This document shows positions 25,529-33,025 of a stretch of 64,000 nucleotides of DNA, in pieces. Position 1 is the first letter of the stretch; every line of letters begins with the position of its first letter. Position numbers and translations under genes: made by a program. This DNA is from a virus, in IMG/VR virus record IMGVR_UViG_3300002143_000172, positions 1-64,000 of that record; one strand, written 5' to 3'. The notes beneath the pieces were generated by a model. That model was not told the origin of the DNA, ran no database searches, and worked only from the letters and a program-made list of their open reading frames with translations.

Positions 25529-26210
25529 CGTATTTTTCTTTAAAGTAATTTTTTAACCAATCGTAGTCGTTAATAACCAGTGGATCTATATTGTTATTTA
25601 CATACTTAGTTGCATCGAGATAACCATTGTAGCACCACAATGCGTTATTAGACCCATTATCTAAATCCTTGCATGATTTCCAATGGTTTATATATCGATC
25701 AATATTCGTAGCCCGTGGGCGATCCTTAAATATTGTAATTAATTTAACACAGTGTCTAAAAGCAGTTTTCCACGCATCGTACGGCGACGAATTATATTTG
25801 GTAATAGAAAATGGGGGAGCAGGACAGTAATATGTACTCTTTGGTTTTACCGCATTTAAACAAAAATCTCCCTTGCTCATATCACTATTAACTAACGATC
25901 CCTTCCTCCAAAGTTTAACTCCGCCGAGATTAGTAGGTTCGTTTGATATCGGGTCGTCTGCTGTAAACATTATTAAGTCAAGCCATGGAACGATATGTCC
26001 GGGATGTTTTAGCGGTTCTTTTAAGTAATTATCGCCATCTACGGTCCAGAACCAAGTGAATTTTGCCAGATTATCACAGATAACATGCACAATATCAATA
26101 CCTTTTATCCCGTGTAATCTTATTGCCGTGGGATGTAAACTTAAAACTCTTTGCCAGTTTTCTTCTTGGTCTGTTTCGTTGTAACTAATAAAGAAAACAT
26201 CAAACTTCAT
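25521..26210 (-). CDS. glycosyltransferase-like protein, 229 aa
   Basis: Strand FDVFFISYNE at the N-terminus and DGD in FTWFWTVDGDNYL (about 50-62) match the metal-binding DxD of GT-A folds. The remaining sequence contains a GGVKLWRKGS turn typical of donor-specific phage sugar transferases. I prefer the ATG at 26210 just inside the previous gene's end; an ATG 27 bp upstream is possible. Donor and acceptor unknown. Confidence 0.65.
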   Translation of the reverse strand: MKFDVFFISYNETDQEENWQRVLSLHPTAIRLHGIKGIDIVHVICDNLAKFTWFWTVDGDNYLKEPLKHPGHIVPWLDLIMFTADDPISNEPTNLGGVKLWRKGSLVNSDMSKGDFCLNAVKPKSTYYCPAPPFSITKYNSSPYDAWKTAFRHCVKLITIFKDRPRATNIDRYINHWKSCKDLDNGSNNALWCYNGYLDATKYVNNNIDPLVINDYDWLKNYFKEKYDA

Positions 26211-26724
26211 TTTTAAAAAATTCCCTTGCTTCTTCAAAAGTAATACCTTTGGTGATGCTCCAACTCATAATGATCCTTCTTGCTGGACCATTTATAACAG
26301 AGTGAGGAACACTATTTTTAATTAATGTAGGGCGTGTTAGAGTAAATTCAAAAACTTTATCATTGTTATCACAGTTAACCCAGTTCAATTTTCTTTTATC
26401 GTCATATTCTAAATCTACGGTGTTTGGTAAATTATAGAAAGTGGTCGTTGATTGCTGGGTGCCCTTTAATGGTATGTTCAACGCACAGCTTCTTTCTGAA
26501 TCAATATGACACCCGAGAATCTTGTTGGGCTCAAGATCGTAGAAATTCCAAATTGGACTAAGGATTTGGAATTTGCTTTGTATGGAAGTTAGGTATTGGT
26601 CATTAGTAACTAATCTTTGGTGTTTTAAAAGTGATAGATCTTGTTTGTAGTTGTTTATTAAATTCAAAAGGTATTCAACATCAAAATCGATCGATAATTC
26701 GCAAATATATTCATTGTTAATCAT
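26200..26724 (-). CDS. 2-oxoglutarate oxygenase-like protein
   Basis: A cupin core with HID in LGCHIDSERSCALNIPL (about 71-87) and a late His-Arg pair in SVPHSVINGPARRIIMSW (about 139-156) fits an Fe(II)/2OG enzyme. It is the first gene of a leftward operon. AATAAATA lies 9 bp before its ATG (26741-26734), with no ribosome site. Substrate unknown. Confidence 0.7.
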   Translation of the reverse strand: MINNEYICELSIDFDVEYLLNLINNYKQDLSLLKHQRLVTNDQYLTSIQSKFQILSPIWNFYDLEPNKILGCHIDSERSCALNIPLKGTQQSTTTFYNLPNTVDLEYDDKRKLNWVNCDNNDKVFEFTLTRPTLIKNSVPHSVINGPARRIIMSWSITKGITFEEAREFFKNEV

Positions 26725-26733
26725 ATATGAAAA

Positions 26734-26741
26734 TATTTATT
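26734..26741 (-). promoter_or_regulatory. T4-type late promoter motif
   Basis: AATAAATA on the minus strand, 9 bp before the ATG at 26724; back to back with the plus-strand motif at 26757-26764. Confidence 0.55.
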
Positions 26742-26756
26742 CGTGCTACTATAACT

Positions 26757-26764
26757 AATAAATA
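26757..26764 (+). promoter_or_regulatory. T4-type late promoter motif
   Basis: AATAAATA, 6 bp before the ATG of a 23-codon leader at 26771; the flanks match those at 11726. Confidence 0.65.
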
Positions 26765-26770
26765 TTCTTT

Positions 26771-26842
26771 ATGCTACGAGACACAATGAAAAATAGATTT
26801 ACTGCCAAATGGTGGAAATCAACTATGATAAGGTCAATATGA
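26771..26842 (+). CDS. putative 23-aa leader peptide
   Basis: Short basic reading frame (MLRDTMKNRF start) right after a late promoter. Its TGA overlaps the ATG of the next gene (ATGA), a classic translational-coupling layout. It may only serve to deliver ribosomes to the downstream oxygenase; the peptide's own role is unknown. Confidence 0.45.
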   Translation: MLRDTMKNRFTAKWWKSTMIRSI

Positions 26843-27555
26843 ATCAGGGAACAAATAAAGTTGTGCCATTAGGAAAAAGTGGTCGACCTCCAAAGTTTGA
26901 GGTTAGTAAAGTAACACTTGAAACCGTTGCGAATGAGTTGGCATTATTAAATCTTGGAGATTTTGAACCATTAAACATTAGGATTGACACTAATCGATTC
27001 ATGTCGGAGATAGCTCAATTTAATGATGCATGGGTTGATTATCTTCCAAGGACTGATAGACCTAACAATAGACAGGGGTTGGTTCTATCAAATCTCCCGG
27101 GAAAAACGCATCAAGATAATCCTAGCTTACCGCAGGCTAGCATGGAAGCCGGATACCGGCTTAGTGAAAATAGCTTTAATCAACGAACTGAAGTATATGA
27201 TGCTTGTACAAGCCTGCACACATTATTAGATGAATTTCAACCACTCGGCCGAACATTCTTAGTTAAGTCAAATATTGGGGGATACTTTGTACCCCATAGA
27301 GATCATCCTACCATGCCTCGAGAAAGTTTTAGAATTGCAGTGTTCTTAAATAATTGTGCGCCATTGCAGTATGATTGGTTAATTGACACAGATAGAAAAT
27401 TACCTATTGAGCTAGGTCGAGCTTACTATATTAATACTAGAAAAACGCATCGGACCATAAGTTGGGTTAACGATAGCATACATTTAATCATTAACATACC
27501 ATTCACTTCGGCAAATGTTGCAAAAGTGATAGCTCATTTACAACACCCGCATTAA
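26839..27555 (+). CDS. 2-oxoglutarate oxygenase-like protein (Asp/Asn hydroxylase type)
   Basis: HRD in GGYFVPHRDHPTMPRESFR (about 151-169) and a distal His in TRKTHRTISWVND (about 207-219) outline the HxD...H triad; ESFRIAVFLNN follows as in aspartyl hydroxylases. I chose ATG 26839, which follows AAGG by 5 bp and overlaps a leader peptide stop, over an ATG 30 bp upstream. It converges with, and overlaps by 4 bp, another oxygenase-like gene on the other strand. Confidence 0.7.
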   Translation: MNQGTNKVVPLGKSGRPPKFEVSKVTLETVANELALLNLGDFEPLNIRIDTNRFMSEIAQFNDAWVDYLPRTDRPNNRQGLVLSNLPGKTHQDNPSLPQASMEAGYRLSENSFNQRTEVYDACTSLHTLLDEFQPLGRTFLVKSNIGGYFVPHRDHPTMPRESFRIAVFLNNCAPLQYDWLIDTDRKLPIELGRAYYINTRKTHRTISWVNDSIHLIINIPFTSANVAKVIAHLQHPH

Positions 27556-28256
27556 AGATGTGTGAATATACTCATTCCAAATTTTGATTTAATTCCTTGT
27601 CTTTCAAAATCACTGGCACAATGTAGTCGAGCACTATCAAAGAAAAGTGCGTCAGTTGGTTTCCATCGTAATGCAGAATTAAATGATAATCCTTCTAACC
27701 ATCTAATTTTCAGATGCGTTAGATATTTTTCCATAGTATCCTTATCAATACCCGTGTTGTTCTTATTCAATACTTGCGAATATTCGTAAACTTGTTTATT
27801 GTAATAGGTTGGAATATCACTTGATTTGTTAAAGAATTTAGCACCACCTTCTAGGTACAATTGATCAAAAAAACATAAACTAGGATATCCTGTATCCTTT
27901 CCGATGTATGCTAGTTCTAATGGTAGCGTGATTCCCCTATATACAATTGGGTAATTTATATTATCGTCGTTGTGTATGATATGGGGGCGTTCAACATAAA
28001 AAAAGAAAGCACTGTATATTTCGCAAGGTCCTATAACTTGTTTTATTTTATCAAAAATTGTAACTAAAAGTGGACTAGTTTTAAATTCATCCTTTAGTTC
28101 TATACTGGTTATCGGACCAGTATTTTTACGAATCGTTTTATAGGAATTTGAAAGATCAATAAGACCTGTGACTTCTTCTATAGAAAGGAATCCTTCTTTT
28201 GAAAACGGATCTATTAAATTTTCAATTATTGTTTGTCGATTGAGATCCGTTCTCAT
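27552..28256 (-). CDS. Fe(II)/2OG dioxygenase-like protein, 234 aa
   Basis: HND in RPHIIHNDDNINYPIVYRG (about 89-107) and a distal His-Arg region in FDSARLHCASDFERQGIKSK (about 207-226) match phytanoyl-CoA-hydroxylase-like or prolyl-hydroxylase-like oxygenases. A central EGGAKFFNKSSD insertion precedes the second half. It overlaps the dCMP deaminase gene by 4 bp, so it is likely cotranscribed with that gene and tRNA-Arg from the promoter at 28807. Substrate unknown. Confidence 0.7.
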   Translation of the reverse strand: MRTDLNRQTIIENLIDPFSKEGFLSIEEVTGLIDLSNSYKTIRKNTGPITSIELKDEFKTSPLLVTIFDKIKQVIGPCEIYSAFFFYVERPHIIHNDDNINYPIVYRGITLPLELAYIGKDTGYPSLCFFDQLYLEGGAKFFNKSSDIPTYYNKQVYEYSQVLNKNNTGIDKDTMEKYLTHLKIRWLEGLSFNSALRWKPTDALFFDSARLHCASDFERQGIKSKFGMSIFTHL

Positions 28257-28708
28257 ACTTGGGTAACCTCTACTCCGGATTTAGTTAAGAATTTGATTCC
28301 CGAATCATCTCTATAGTTTTCACTATAGAAAACACGACTAATGCCTGACTGATAAATGAGCTTGGCACAGTCGAGACAGGGCATGTGAGTAACAAATAGG
28401 TCAGCCCCAGCACCACTGTTGTTAGACTTCGCCAGCTTCGCAATAGCATTTGACTCCGCATGAAGCACCTCTGGTTTGGTTTTTAAATATTTTTCTTCCC
28501 TCATGGGCATACCATATCCGGCACTCACATGTTCTACAAGTTCATCTTCGCAGTTGTTATCCCAGCCTGCGGGCATGCCGTTATACCCGTAACTGATAAC
28601 ACTGTCATCCTTTACAACGACTGCGCCGACCTGTAGCCTACGGGCGTGACTCAATTGGGCTGTTCTTTTTGCCCAGTCCATGTACAACTTTACAAACTTT
28701 TCTTTCAT
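28253..28708 (-). CDS. dCMP deaminase
   Basis: Converts dCMP to dUMP for thymidylate synthesis. Zinc site: HAESNA (His-Ala-Glu, about 86-91) and PCLDCAKLI (about 112-120). The N-terminal domain with the CGAVVV-like strand and the allosteric insertion (NNCEDELVEHVSAGY) match T4-type dCMP deaminases; length 151 aa is close to theirs. It sits 16 bp after a tRNA-Arg gene, so both probably share the promoter at 28807-28835. Confidence 0.9.
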   Translation of the reverse strand: MKEKFVKLYMDWAKRTAQLSHARRLQVGAVVVKDDSVISYGYNGMPAGWDNNCEDELVEHVSAGYGMPMREEKYLKTKPEVLHAESNAIAKLAKSNNSGAGADLFVTHMPCLDCAKLIYQSGISRVFYSENYRDDSGIKFLTKSGVEVTQV

Positions 28709-28724
28709 AATTGCCTTATAAATT

Positions 28725-28799
28725 TGGCCGGCCTTGCAGGAGTCGAACCCGCGACTTTTGTTTCGAAGACAAAGATGATATCCATTTCACCAAAGACCG
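28725..28799 (-). tRNA. tRNA-Arg (UCG)
   Basis: Full cloverleaf with encoded CCA. Acceptor CGGTCTT/AAGGCCG, anticodon loop CTTCGAA, discriminator G. First gene of a unit continuing into dCMP deaminase; its own TTGACT-17-TATAAT promoter lies upstream. Confidence 0.92.
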
Positions 28800-28806
28800 A
28801 TAATTG

Positions 28807-28835
28807 ATTATACACTAATAACATATTTAAGTCAA
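28807..28835 (-). promoter_or_regulatory. sigma-70-like promoter for tRNA-Arg(UCG)
   Basis: TTGACT (28835-28830), 17-bp spacer, TATAAT (28812-28807). Its -35 overlaps the U tract of the upstream UUCG terminator. Confidence 0.85.
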
Positions 28836-28862
28836 AAAAATAGGACTCCGAAGAGTCCTATT
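28832..28862 (-). terminator. rho-independent terminator with UUCG loop
   Basis: On the minus strand a TAGGACTC/GAGTCCTA stem with a TTCG loop, then seven T residues. It ends transcription coming from the Ro-like gene and the structured RNA downstream of it. Confidence 0.9.
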
Positions 28863-29264
28863 AACAGGATGATCGTGCCAATTTGTTTAGTATTCTGGTC
28901 TGGCCAATTATAGCACCCAGACCCTATCAACATTCATGTTGACTATTACATGTTTTTCTGTATGTAAATCATACCCGGTGCTTTGCCGGTCTATCAGTTA
29001 TATTAGCGTCTATTGCTAGAAAGTGTTGCCACTTGCCTTACGGGCCGCCGTCTACTGCATTAAGCGTTAGGTTTAAATTGCTGTATTCATCCAAAAATAA
29101 CAGGCTAGTTGTCTACTTTTGTTTTTTATCGAGGCAAATATCGAAAACCCTCTATCTAATCCTACTTCATTGCTAACCTTCAAAGCCAATTAAGGCTCCA
29201 GTTAGTAACATAAGATTAGCATTCCATGTAATTATGGATTGCTGAACCTAGCCTAAAAAACTAT
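28863..29264 (-). ncRNA. structured 400-nt noncoding region downstream of the Ro-like gene
   Basis: No open reading frame. On the minus strand, between the Ro-like stop and the UUCG terminator, I see a dense set of hairpins: GGTCTGG/CCAGACC (about 28897-28922), CAACA-TGAA-TGTTG (about 28929-28942), ACCGG/CCGGT (about 28975-28990), AAGTG-GCAA-CACTT (about 29021-29034), and a stem pairing CTAAC with GTTAG around GAGCC/GGCTT (about 29173-29206). It begins with copy D of the repeated element (29100-29261). Could be a Y-RNA-like partner of the Ro-like protein or another ornate phage RNA; neither is shown. Confidence 0.55.
29100..29261 (-). repeat. covarying RNA element, copy D (long form)
   Basis: Minus-strand AGGCTAG (29254-29248) and CTAGCCTGTTATTTT (starting 29108) close a long loop. 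The conserved GTTCAGCAA follows the first strand as in the other copies. Here the interior is about 140 nt instead of about 45. It starts 3 bases after the Ro-like stop codon. Confidence 0.7.
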
Positions 29265-30656
29265 TTATAAAACACTGTAGCGTTCGGTGTCTACAGTTGC
29301 CATCATGATACCATATGGAGTCATGTCAGTGCCCGATAGGACACCCTTCATAACTGCTGGACTGAACCCAGACACCAGAGCAGTTCCCTTCTTATCAAAC
29401 TTAACAGGGACATTGTCCTTAGAGTTTAAGTTCCAGAAAACTACATTTGGTACTTCGTATCCTGCTTCCTTGTACTTACGCTTGATCATCTGCATAGCAG
29501 AGTCGTCGTGCTTGACGCAAGCGTCAAATTGCATGTCGGACAAGATCAGCAAAGTCTTTGGCATGTCACTTGCGTTCACACCGCCCTTGACTGCAATGCG
29601 TAGAATTTCTTCAAACGCCGCATGTAGGTTAGTGTTCATGCCCCAATCGCTAGAGTTCATTTGTGCCATCTTTTCAGATAGCGAACCCTTAACGACCTGT
29701 GCCTTTGGCTTAGCACTGAAAGTCAAGAATGTATCCTTGAATACACCTGTGTTCTTATCAGCACAGTACAGACCTAACGACAAGGCAACATCGATGCACA
29801 TCAAGTTAGCGTTTCCGCCAACTGCACAGCTCATCGAACCGCTAACATCAACCAACGGCATAACGCTAGCATCACCAATGTAGTTTGGTAGTGATGCCCA
29901 TTGAGCATCTGCTACCACGCTATCGCCACCATGACGCAAGGTCTTGATGACATCGTATGGGTAAACAGCCGAAGCATTTACCTTGTCTGTACCCGCAGTC
30001 AACCGAGCCTTGTAGGCTTCGTATGACGCCTTGGCATTACGACCAAAAGCCTTGTTGTAACGAGCAGAAGCCAATGAAGGCAACTTGCCAAACTCGATGC
30101 CATCCCAGTCTTGGGCACACATCTTTGTTTCTACAACATTGGTAAGAGCCACTAGACTCTTACGGTACTGCTTTGGAGTCATCCCGTAAAACTTACGGAT
30201 CTCCACTGCGATCGGCCCTTGACGAGGTATCCACTTGGCACAAAGACCGTTGCGTTCACGCAAAGCATCACCGATTAAAGTATATGCCATGTGCTTGAAC
30301 TTTTCGGTCTTGAATACCAACAGATCATCCCATCGACCAAATTCACTTACGAAAGGCAACACTGATTCCAGAATCTCTGGGTGAAGCATTTCTAGGTGAA
30401 CAAGGAGATCACGAAACAACTGGCGCTCACCAGCACCGCCACGAACATCGCGTGTCCATAAAGCAATTTTCATTGCGATATTGCTATCTTCCTGGAAAGC
30501 CTTTTCGAAGTCTGCGGTTACAGACTTACCACGGCTTGCACCAATCTTGTAGAATAGATCTACAAGGGCATTGCCCGAATGAGCCTTTGCCTTCATACCG
30601 TTTTCGGTACGAGCTACCTCTGGGGTAGACTTAACTGCTTCTGCGAATGTAGTCAT
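29265..30656 (-). CDS. Ro60/TROVE-like (DUF2828-type) RNA-binding protein with vWA domain
   Basis: 463 aa. The N-terminal two thirds is an alpha-solenoid with IALWTRDVRGGAGERQLFR (about 64-82) and PFVSEFGRWDDLLVF (101-115), as in Ro/TROVE and DUF2828 proteins. The C-terminal third is a von Willebrand A domain whose metal site DVSGS (270-274) is intact, with ILSDMQFD later. Ro proteins bind Y RNAs and misfolded RNA ends. Strong ribosome site AAGGAG. Upstream are a perfect sigma-70 promoter and element copy A; downstream are copy D and a structured RNA, then tRNAs, so an RNA-related role is likely. Confidence 0.8.
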   Translation of the reverse strand: MTTFAEAVKSTPEVARTENGMKAKAHSGNALVDLFYKIGASRGKSVTADFEKAFQEDSNIAMKIALWTRDVRGGAGERQLFRDLLVHLEMLHPEILESVLPFVSEFGRWDDLLVFKTEKFKHMAYTLIGDALRERNGLCAKWIPRQGPIAVEIRKFYGMTPKQYRKSLVALTNVVETKMCAQDWDGIEFGKLPSLASARYNKAFGRNAKASYEAYKARLTAGTDKVNASAVYPYDVIKTLRHGGDSVVADAQWASLPNYIGDASVMPLVDVSGSMSCAVGGNANLMCIDVALSLGLYCADKNTGVFKDTFLTFSAKPKAQVVKGSLSEKMAQMNSSDWGMNTNLHAAFEEILRIAVKGGVNASDMPKTLLILSDMQFDACVKHDDSAMQMIKRKYKEAGYEVPNVVFWNLNSKDNVPVKFDKKGTALVSGFSPAVMKGVLSGTDMTPYGIMMATVDTERYSVL

Positions 30657-30679
30657 CTCGTTCTCCTTTCGTTAAAATG

Positions 30680-30742
30680 ACAGGTTGCTTATTTTTCAAT
30701 TACAAGTTGAATTTTAAAATTTGCTGAACGCAACCTAAAAAC
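30680..30742 (-). repeat. covarying RNA element, copy A (5' leader of Ro-like gene)
   Basis: Minus-strand AGGTTGC (30736-30730) pairs with GCAACCT (30688-30682); between them a conserved GTTCAGCAAATTT and an internal TTCAA/TTGAA hairpin. It lies between the promoter at 30766 and the gene's ribosome site, so it is in the 5' leader. Confidence 0.8.
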
Positions 30743-30765
30743 TTATTTTCTTAACTTAAACATTT

Positions 30766-30794
30766 ATTATAGACGAAATAGACATCGTTGTCAA
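30766..30794 (-). promoter_or_regulatory. sigma-70-like promoter for the Ro-like gene
   Basis: TTGACA (30794-30789), 17-bp spacer, TATAAT (30771-30766): a perfect consensus. Predicted start near 30759 gives a ~100-nt leader containing element A. Confidence 0.93.
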
Positions 30795-30812
30795 CATCTA
30801 TTTCATCTATTT

Positions 30813-31424
30813 TTACATCGTAGGACCGTTACCGCTTCTAAAACCTACACTACCACCTTCTTCTTCGATGCGTTTGATAACATCCTCAAACAAGATAGGA
30901 GCAAAGTCTGGAAGTTGTTCCACGCAAACGCAGTGGTATCTTACATCAATCTCATCGCTGTACAAGATCTCTCCTGTCCTTGCGTCAACCCCCCTGGCCT
31001 TACGCACACGATTTGCGTGAGTATGACCGTGGATGTTAACCCCAAAGCGACCAAGACTATCTGAGTGCAACGGAATGTGACTCAAAATCATCCCATTCAT
31101 AACATGATAGGCCCTAAGCTCTCTAAAGTATTGACGGTATTCGTCATCTCTGAAGATGTCGTGGTTACCGCGGATCAATACCTTATCACCATTTAACCTA
31201 GCCAATGTTGATATAGCCTTTCGGTTAATAACAACATCGCCCAAATGGTAAATTTTATCAGTGGGCTTAACTCTTTCGTTCCAAGCCTTGATCATGGCTT
31301 CGTCCATATCCTCTGGACTATCCCACGGTCTCAATTTGGTAACACCATCTTTACGAGTGAATTTACACACGCCCAGGTGTCCAAAATGAGTATCGCTGAC
31401 TAAAAATACACTAGGCATATTCAA
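30813..31424 (-). CDS. calcineurin-like metallophosphoesterase
   Basis: All five metallophosphoesterase motifs: SDTHFGH (9-15), HLGDVV (about 60-65), RGNHD (about 84-88), LSHIPLH (about 114) and HGHTH (about 131-135). Such phage enzymes hydrolyse phosphomonoesters or diesters, for example nucleic acid ends. The gene follows a 75-aa gene with a 4-bp overlap from the promoter at 31655. With the polynucleotide-kinase-like and phosphatase genes next door it may take part in RNA end repair. Confidence 0.85.
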   Translation of the reverse strand: MNMPSVFLVSDTHFGHLGVCKFTRKDGVTKLRPWDSPEDMDEAMIKAWNERVKPTDKIYHLGDVVINRKAISTLARLNGDKVLIRGNHDIFRDDEYRQYFRELRAYHVMNGMILSHIPLHSDSLGRFGVNIHGHTHANRVRKARGVDARTGEILYSDEIDVRYHCVCVEQLPDFAPILFEDVIKRIEEEGGSVGFRSGNGPTM

Positions 31425-31648
31425 CTCCTTTCTTTTTTAACGCGGCCAATGCGGCTCGCTTTGTTCCAATCGTAAGCAACGCCATCTGGGCACTTGCCGT
31501 CCTTGATACTGTCAACTCCAAATATACCTACCATTTCAAAGTCTGCACCTTTAATGGTCACAAACTCGTTCATTGACTTAGCAACATTCATTGCCTCGGC
31601 AAGTGTAAGAACTTTGAAGATTTCTTCTTTTCCTATTACTTTATACAT
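31421..31648 (-). CDS. hypothetical protein, 75 aa
   Basis: Small protein of mixed charge with no known domain. It follows a perfect TTGACA-17-TATAAT promoter within about 7 bp of the -10, so its leader is very short; its end overlaps the metallophosphoesterase start. Function unknown. Confidence 0.6.
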   Translation of the reverse strand: MYKVIGKEEIFKVLTLAEAMNVAKSMNEFVTIKGADFEMVGIFGVDSIKDGKCPDGVAYDWNKASRIGRVKKERS

Positions 31649-31654
31649 GCCTTA

Positions 31655-31683
31655 ATTATAACATGATTTTACCACTTTGTCAA
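31655..31683 (-). promoter_or_regulatory. sigma-70-like promoter
   Basis: TTGACA (31683-31678), 17-bp spacer, TATAAT (31660-31655). Shares its extended -35/spacer sequence with 1462-1490. Confidence 0.9.
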
Positions 31684-32240
31684 TCATTATCTTCTAACTT
31701 TCTACGCTCGCGCCTTGCTTGGGCAAGCATAAAAACCTTTTCATTATCATTGGTCCAATCTACTGCGTGTTTGGGTACAATTAACCCAGAATCCAATGTC
31801 ACACCATTAATGGTGTGAGGCTCATTCTCATCATAAGTCCACCCTAGGTGCTTCATCATACGATGCTTGACACATAGGTTAGGACTGCGGAACACTTCTG
31901 TGTCATCAAAGCCCATCATAACGCCAACCTCGCATACTGCTCCACTACGGCACACACCTGCATGACAATGAACAACGACATTCATACGATTGTCTAATGC
32001 ATGTTGTAGCAAACGGACAAGCTCTGCGGCCTGTTCATTACTACATCGCATTGCTTCTTCCAAACACTCATCGTGTTCTTCAATATCTAAAAATTGGAAT
32101 TGATGGACTTCTTTGAATTGGTGCTTGGGAGTTGGAAAATCTCCGGGCGGATCACAAATTTGGATCAGCATGGAGTTAGGACCACAATCGTGGTGCCGAC
32201 CTTGCTTAATATCAGATAACGCTACATTTTCAATCCACAT
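31680..32240 (-). CDS. dual-specificity/tyrosine phosphatase-like protein
   Basis: Catalytic P-loop VVHCHAGVCRSGAVCEVG (about 93-110), matching the HCx5R signature of cysteine-based phosphatases; an upstream acidic QFLDIEEHDE region could provide the general acid. I chose ATG 32240, preceded by GGAG at -8 and overlapping the kinase-like stop, instead of an ATG 51 bp upstream. Substrate unknown: protein, nucleotide or RNA 5' triphosphate are all possible. Confidence 0.8.
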   Translation of the reverse strand: MWIENVALSDIKQGRHHDCGPNSMLIQICDPPGDFPTPKHQFKEVHQFQFLDIEEHDECLEEAMRCSNEQAAELVRLLQHALDNRMNVVVHCHAGVCRSGAVCEVGVMMGFDDTEVFRSPNLCVKHRMMKHLGWTYDENEPHTINGVTLDSGLIVPKHAVDWTNDNEKVFMLAQARRERRKLEDND

Positions 32241-32700
32241 ACCAAATCTCCTTAAATCCTTCTTCTTCAGTGGGCTCTTCCCAACTGGCAATCATACTGG
32301 CAACAACATGTTCCGGAACGATCTTTCCAGACTCCCATCGACTGGATAGTCGACGAACAAGTTCTTTATGTTCAGGTGTACGAAACACCACAGCAATATG
32401 TTCATAGTCTGGCAACATACGAAACTTCTTAGCCCGACTAGCAATCGTAGTGCTGGTTTGATCCCAAATAATATCATTGCCCATTTCTCGAATGGCTACA
32501 ACATTTGCGGCCATTAAATTAACTGCCTTGGGCATGTATTCTGTAAAAATTTCCGAATAGGTTTTCTTCAAGCGAGCGGCTTCTAATTCAACCCAATAGT
32601 CAGTCGATACGATATGACATCTCTTGGCCCATTCTTGATTGGCGATCCAGGTACTTTTGCCCGAACCAGGCACTCCGACCATCTGATAACATCTTAGCAT
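32230..32700 (-). CDS. polynucleotide-kinase-like P-loop kinase
   Basis: Walker A GVPGSGKST (about 8-16) right after an N-terminal strand, a ISTD-like segment (HIVSTD, about 29-34), and IIWDQTSTTIASR (about 77-89), the usual AAA_33/T4 Pnk kinase pattern. It lacks the C-terminal 3'-phosphatase of T4 Pnk (156 aa versus ~300). Start set at ATG 32700, because upstream codons overlap tRNA-Arg(CCU). Could repair tRNA ends after host nuclease attack; inference. Confidence 0.75.
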   Translation of the reverse strand: MLRCYQMVGVPGSGKSTWIANQEWAKRCHIVSTDYWVELEAARLKKTYSEIFTEYMPKAVNLMAANVVAIREMGNDIIWDQTSTTIASRAKKFRMLPDYEHIAVVFRTPEHKELVRRLSSRWESGKIVPEHVVASMIASWEEPTEEEGFKEIWYVD

Positions 32701-32721
32701 ATAATACTTTCTAAAATAGGT

Positions 32722-32796
32722 TGGTCCCGCTAGGAGGAATCGAACCTCCATCTTAACCTTAGGAGTGTTTTATTCTATCCATTGAACTATAGCGAG
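32722..32796 (-). tRNA. tRNA-Arg (CCU)
   Basis: Acceptor CTCGCTA/TAGCGGG, T arm GGAGG/CCTCC, encoded CCA, loop CTCCTAA. The anticodon stem has two mismatches (27-43 and 31-39), so folding is weaker than in its neighbours. Confidence 0.75.
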
Positions 32797-32809
32797 GGGT
32801 TAATAACAC

Positions 32810-32838
32810 ATTATAGCATGATAAATGATTTGTGTCAA
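32810..32838 (-). promoter_or_regulatory. sigma-70-like promoter for tRNA-Arg(CCU)
   Basis: TTGACA (32838-32833), 17-bp spacer, TATAAT (32815-32810); drives tRNA-Arg, kinase and phosphatase genes. Confidence 0.9.
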
Positions 32839-32845
32839 ATGAAAA

Positions 32846-32908
32846 ACAGGATCCGCTTTTTTCAAAGTTGAAGTTTGATTTTTTAATTTGCTGAAAGGAT
32901 CCTAAAAC
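32846..32908 (-). repeat. covarying RNA element, copy B
   Basis: Minus-strand AGGATCC (32903-32897) pairs with GGATCCT (32854-32848); conserved TTTCAGCAAATT and an internal TCAAA/TTTGA hairpin between. It abuts the CCA end of tRNA-fMet directly. Confidence 0.8.
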
Positions 32909-32985
32909 TGGTTGCAGTGGCAGGATTCGAACCTGCGATTCCCGGCTTATGAGACCGGACGGATAGACCACTTCCATACACTGCG
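32909..32985 (-). tRNA. initiator-like tRNA-Met (CAU)
   Basis: Acceptor CGCAGTG/CACTGCA leaves C1 opposite A72 unpaired, the hallmark of bacterial initiator tRNA; 3' end GCAACCA, loop CTCATAA. The anticodon stem lacks the three consecutive G-C pairs of E. coli initiator. Confidence 0.85.
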
Positions 32986-32990
32986 ATAAT

Positions 32991-33025
32991 TGGTGGAGGA
33001 GACAGGGATCGAACCGATATCTCCT
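32991..33025 (-). pseudogene. tRNA 3'-half remnant
   Basis: Minus-strand T arm (ATCGG, loop TTCGATC, CCTGT), acceptor strand CTCCTCC, A73 and CCA, but no 5' half attached. It could pair with the orphan 5' half at 33562-33597 (GGGGGTG) with one mismatch. Confidence 0.65.

Noticed and set aside
28863-29264. tmRNA, RNase P RNA or 6S RNA in the gene-free region
   Set aside because: No tRNA-like ends with a tag frame and no RNase P consensus; left as an unclassified structured RNA.
32759-32977. 72-aa minus-strand reading frame
   Set aside because: It is a translation of tRNA and promoter sequence (tRNA-fMet, element B, promoter); no ribosome site and no protein-like composition.
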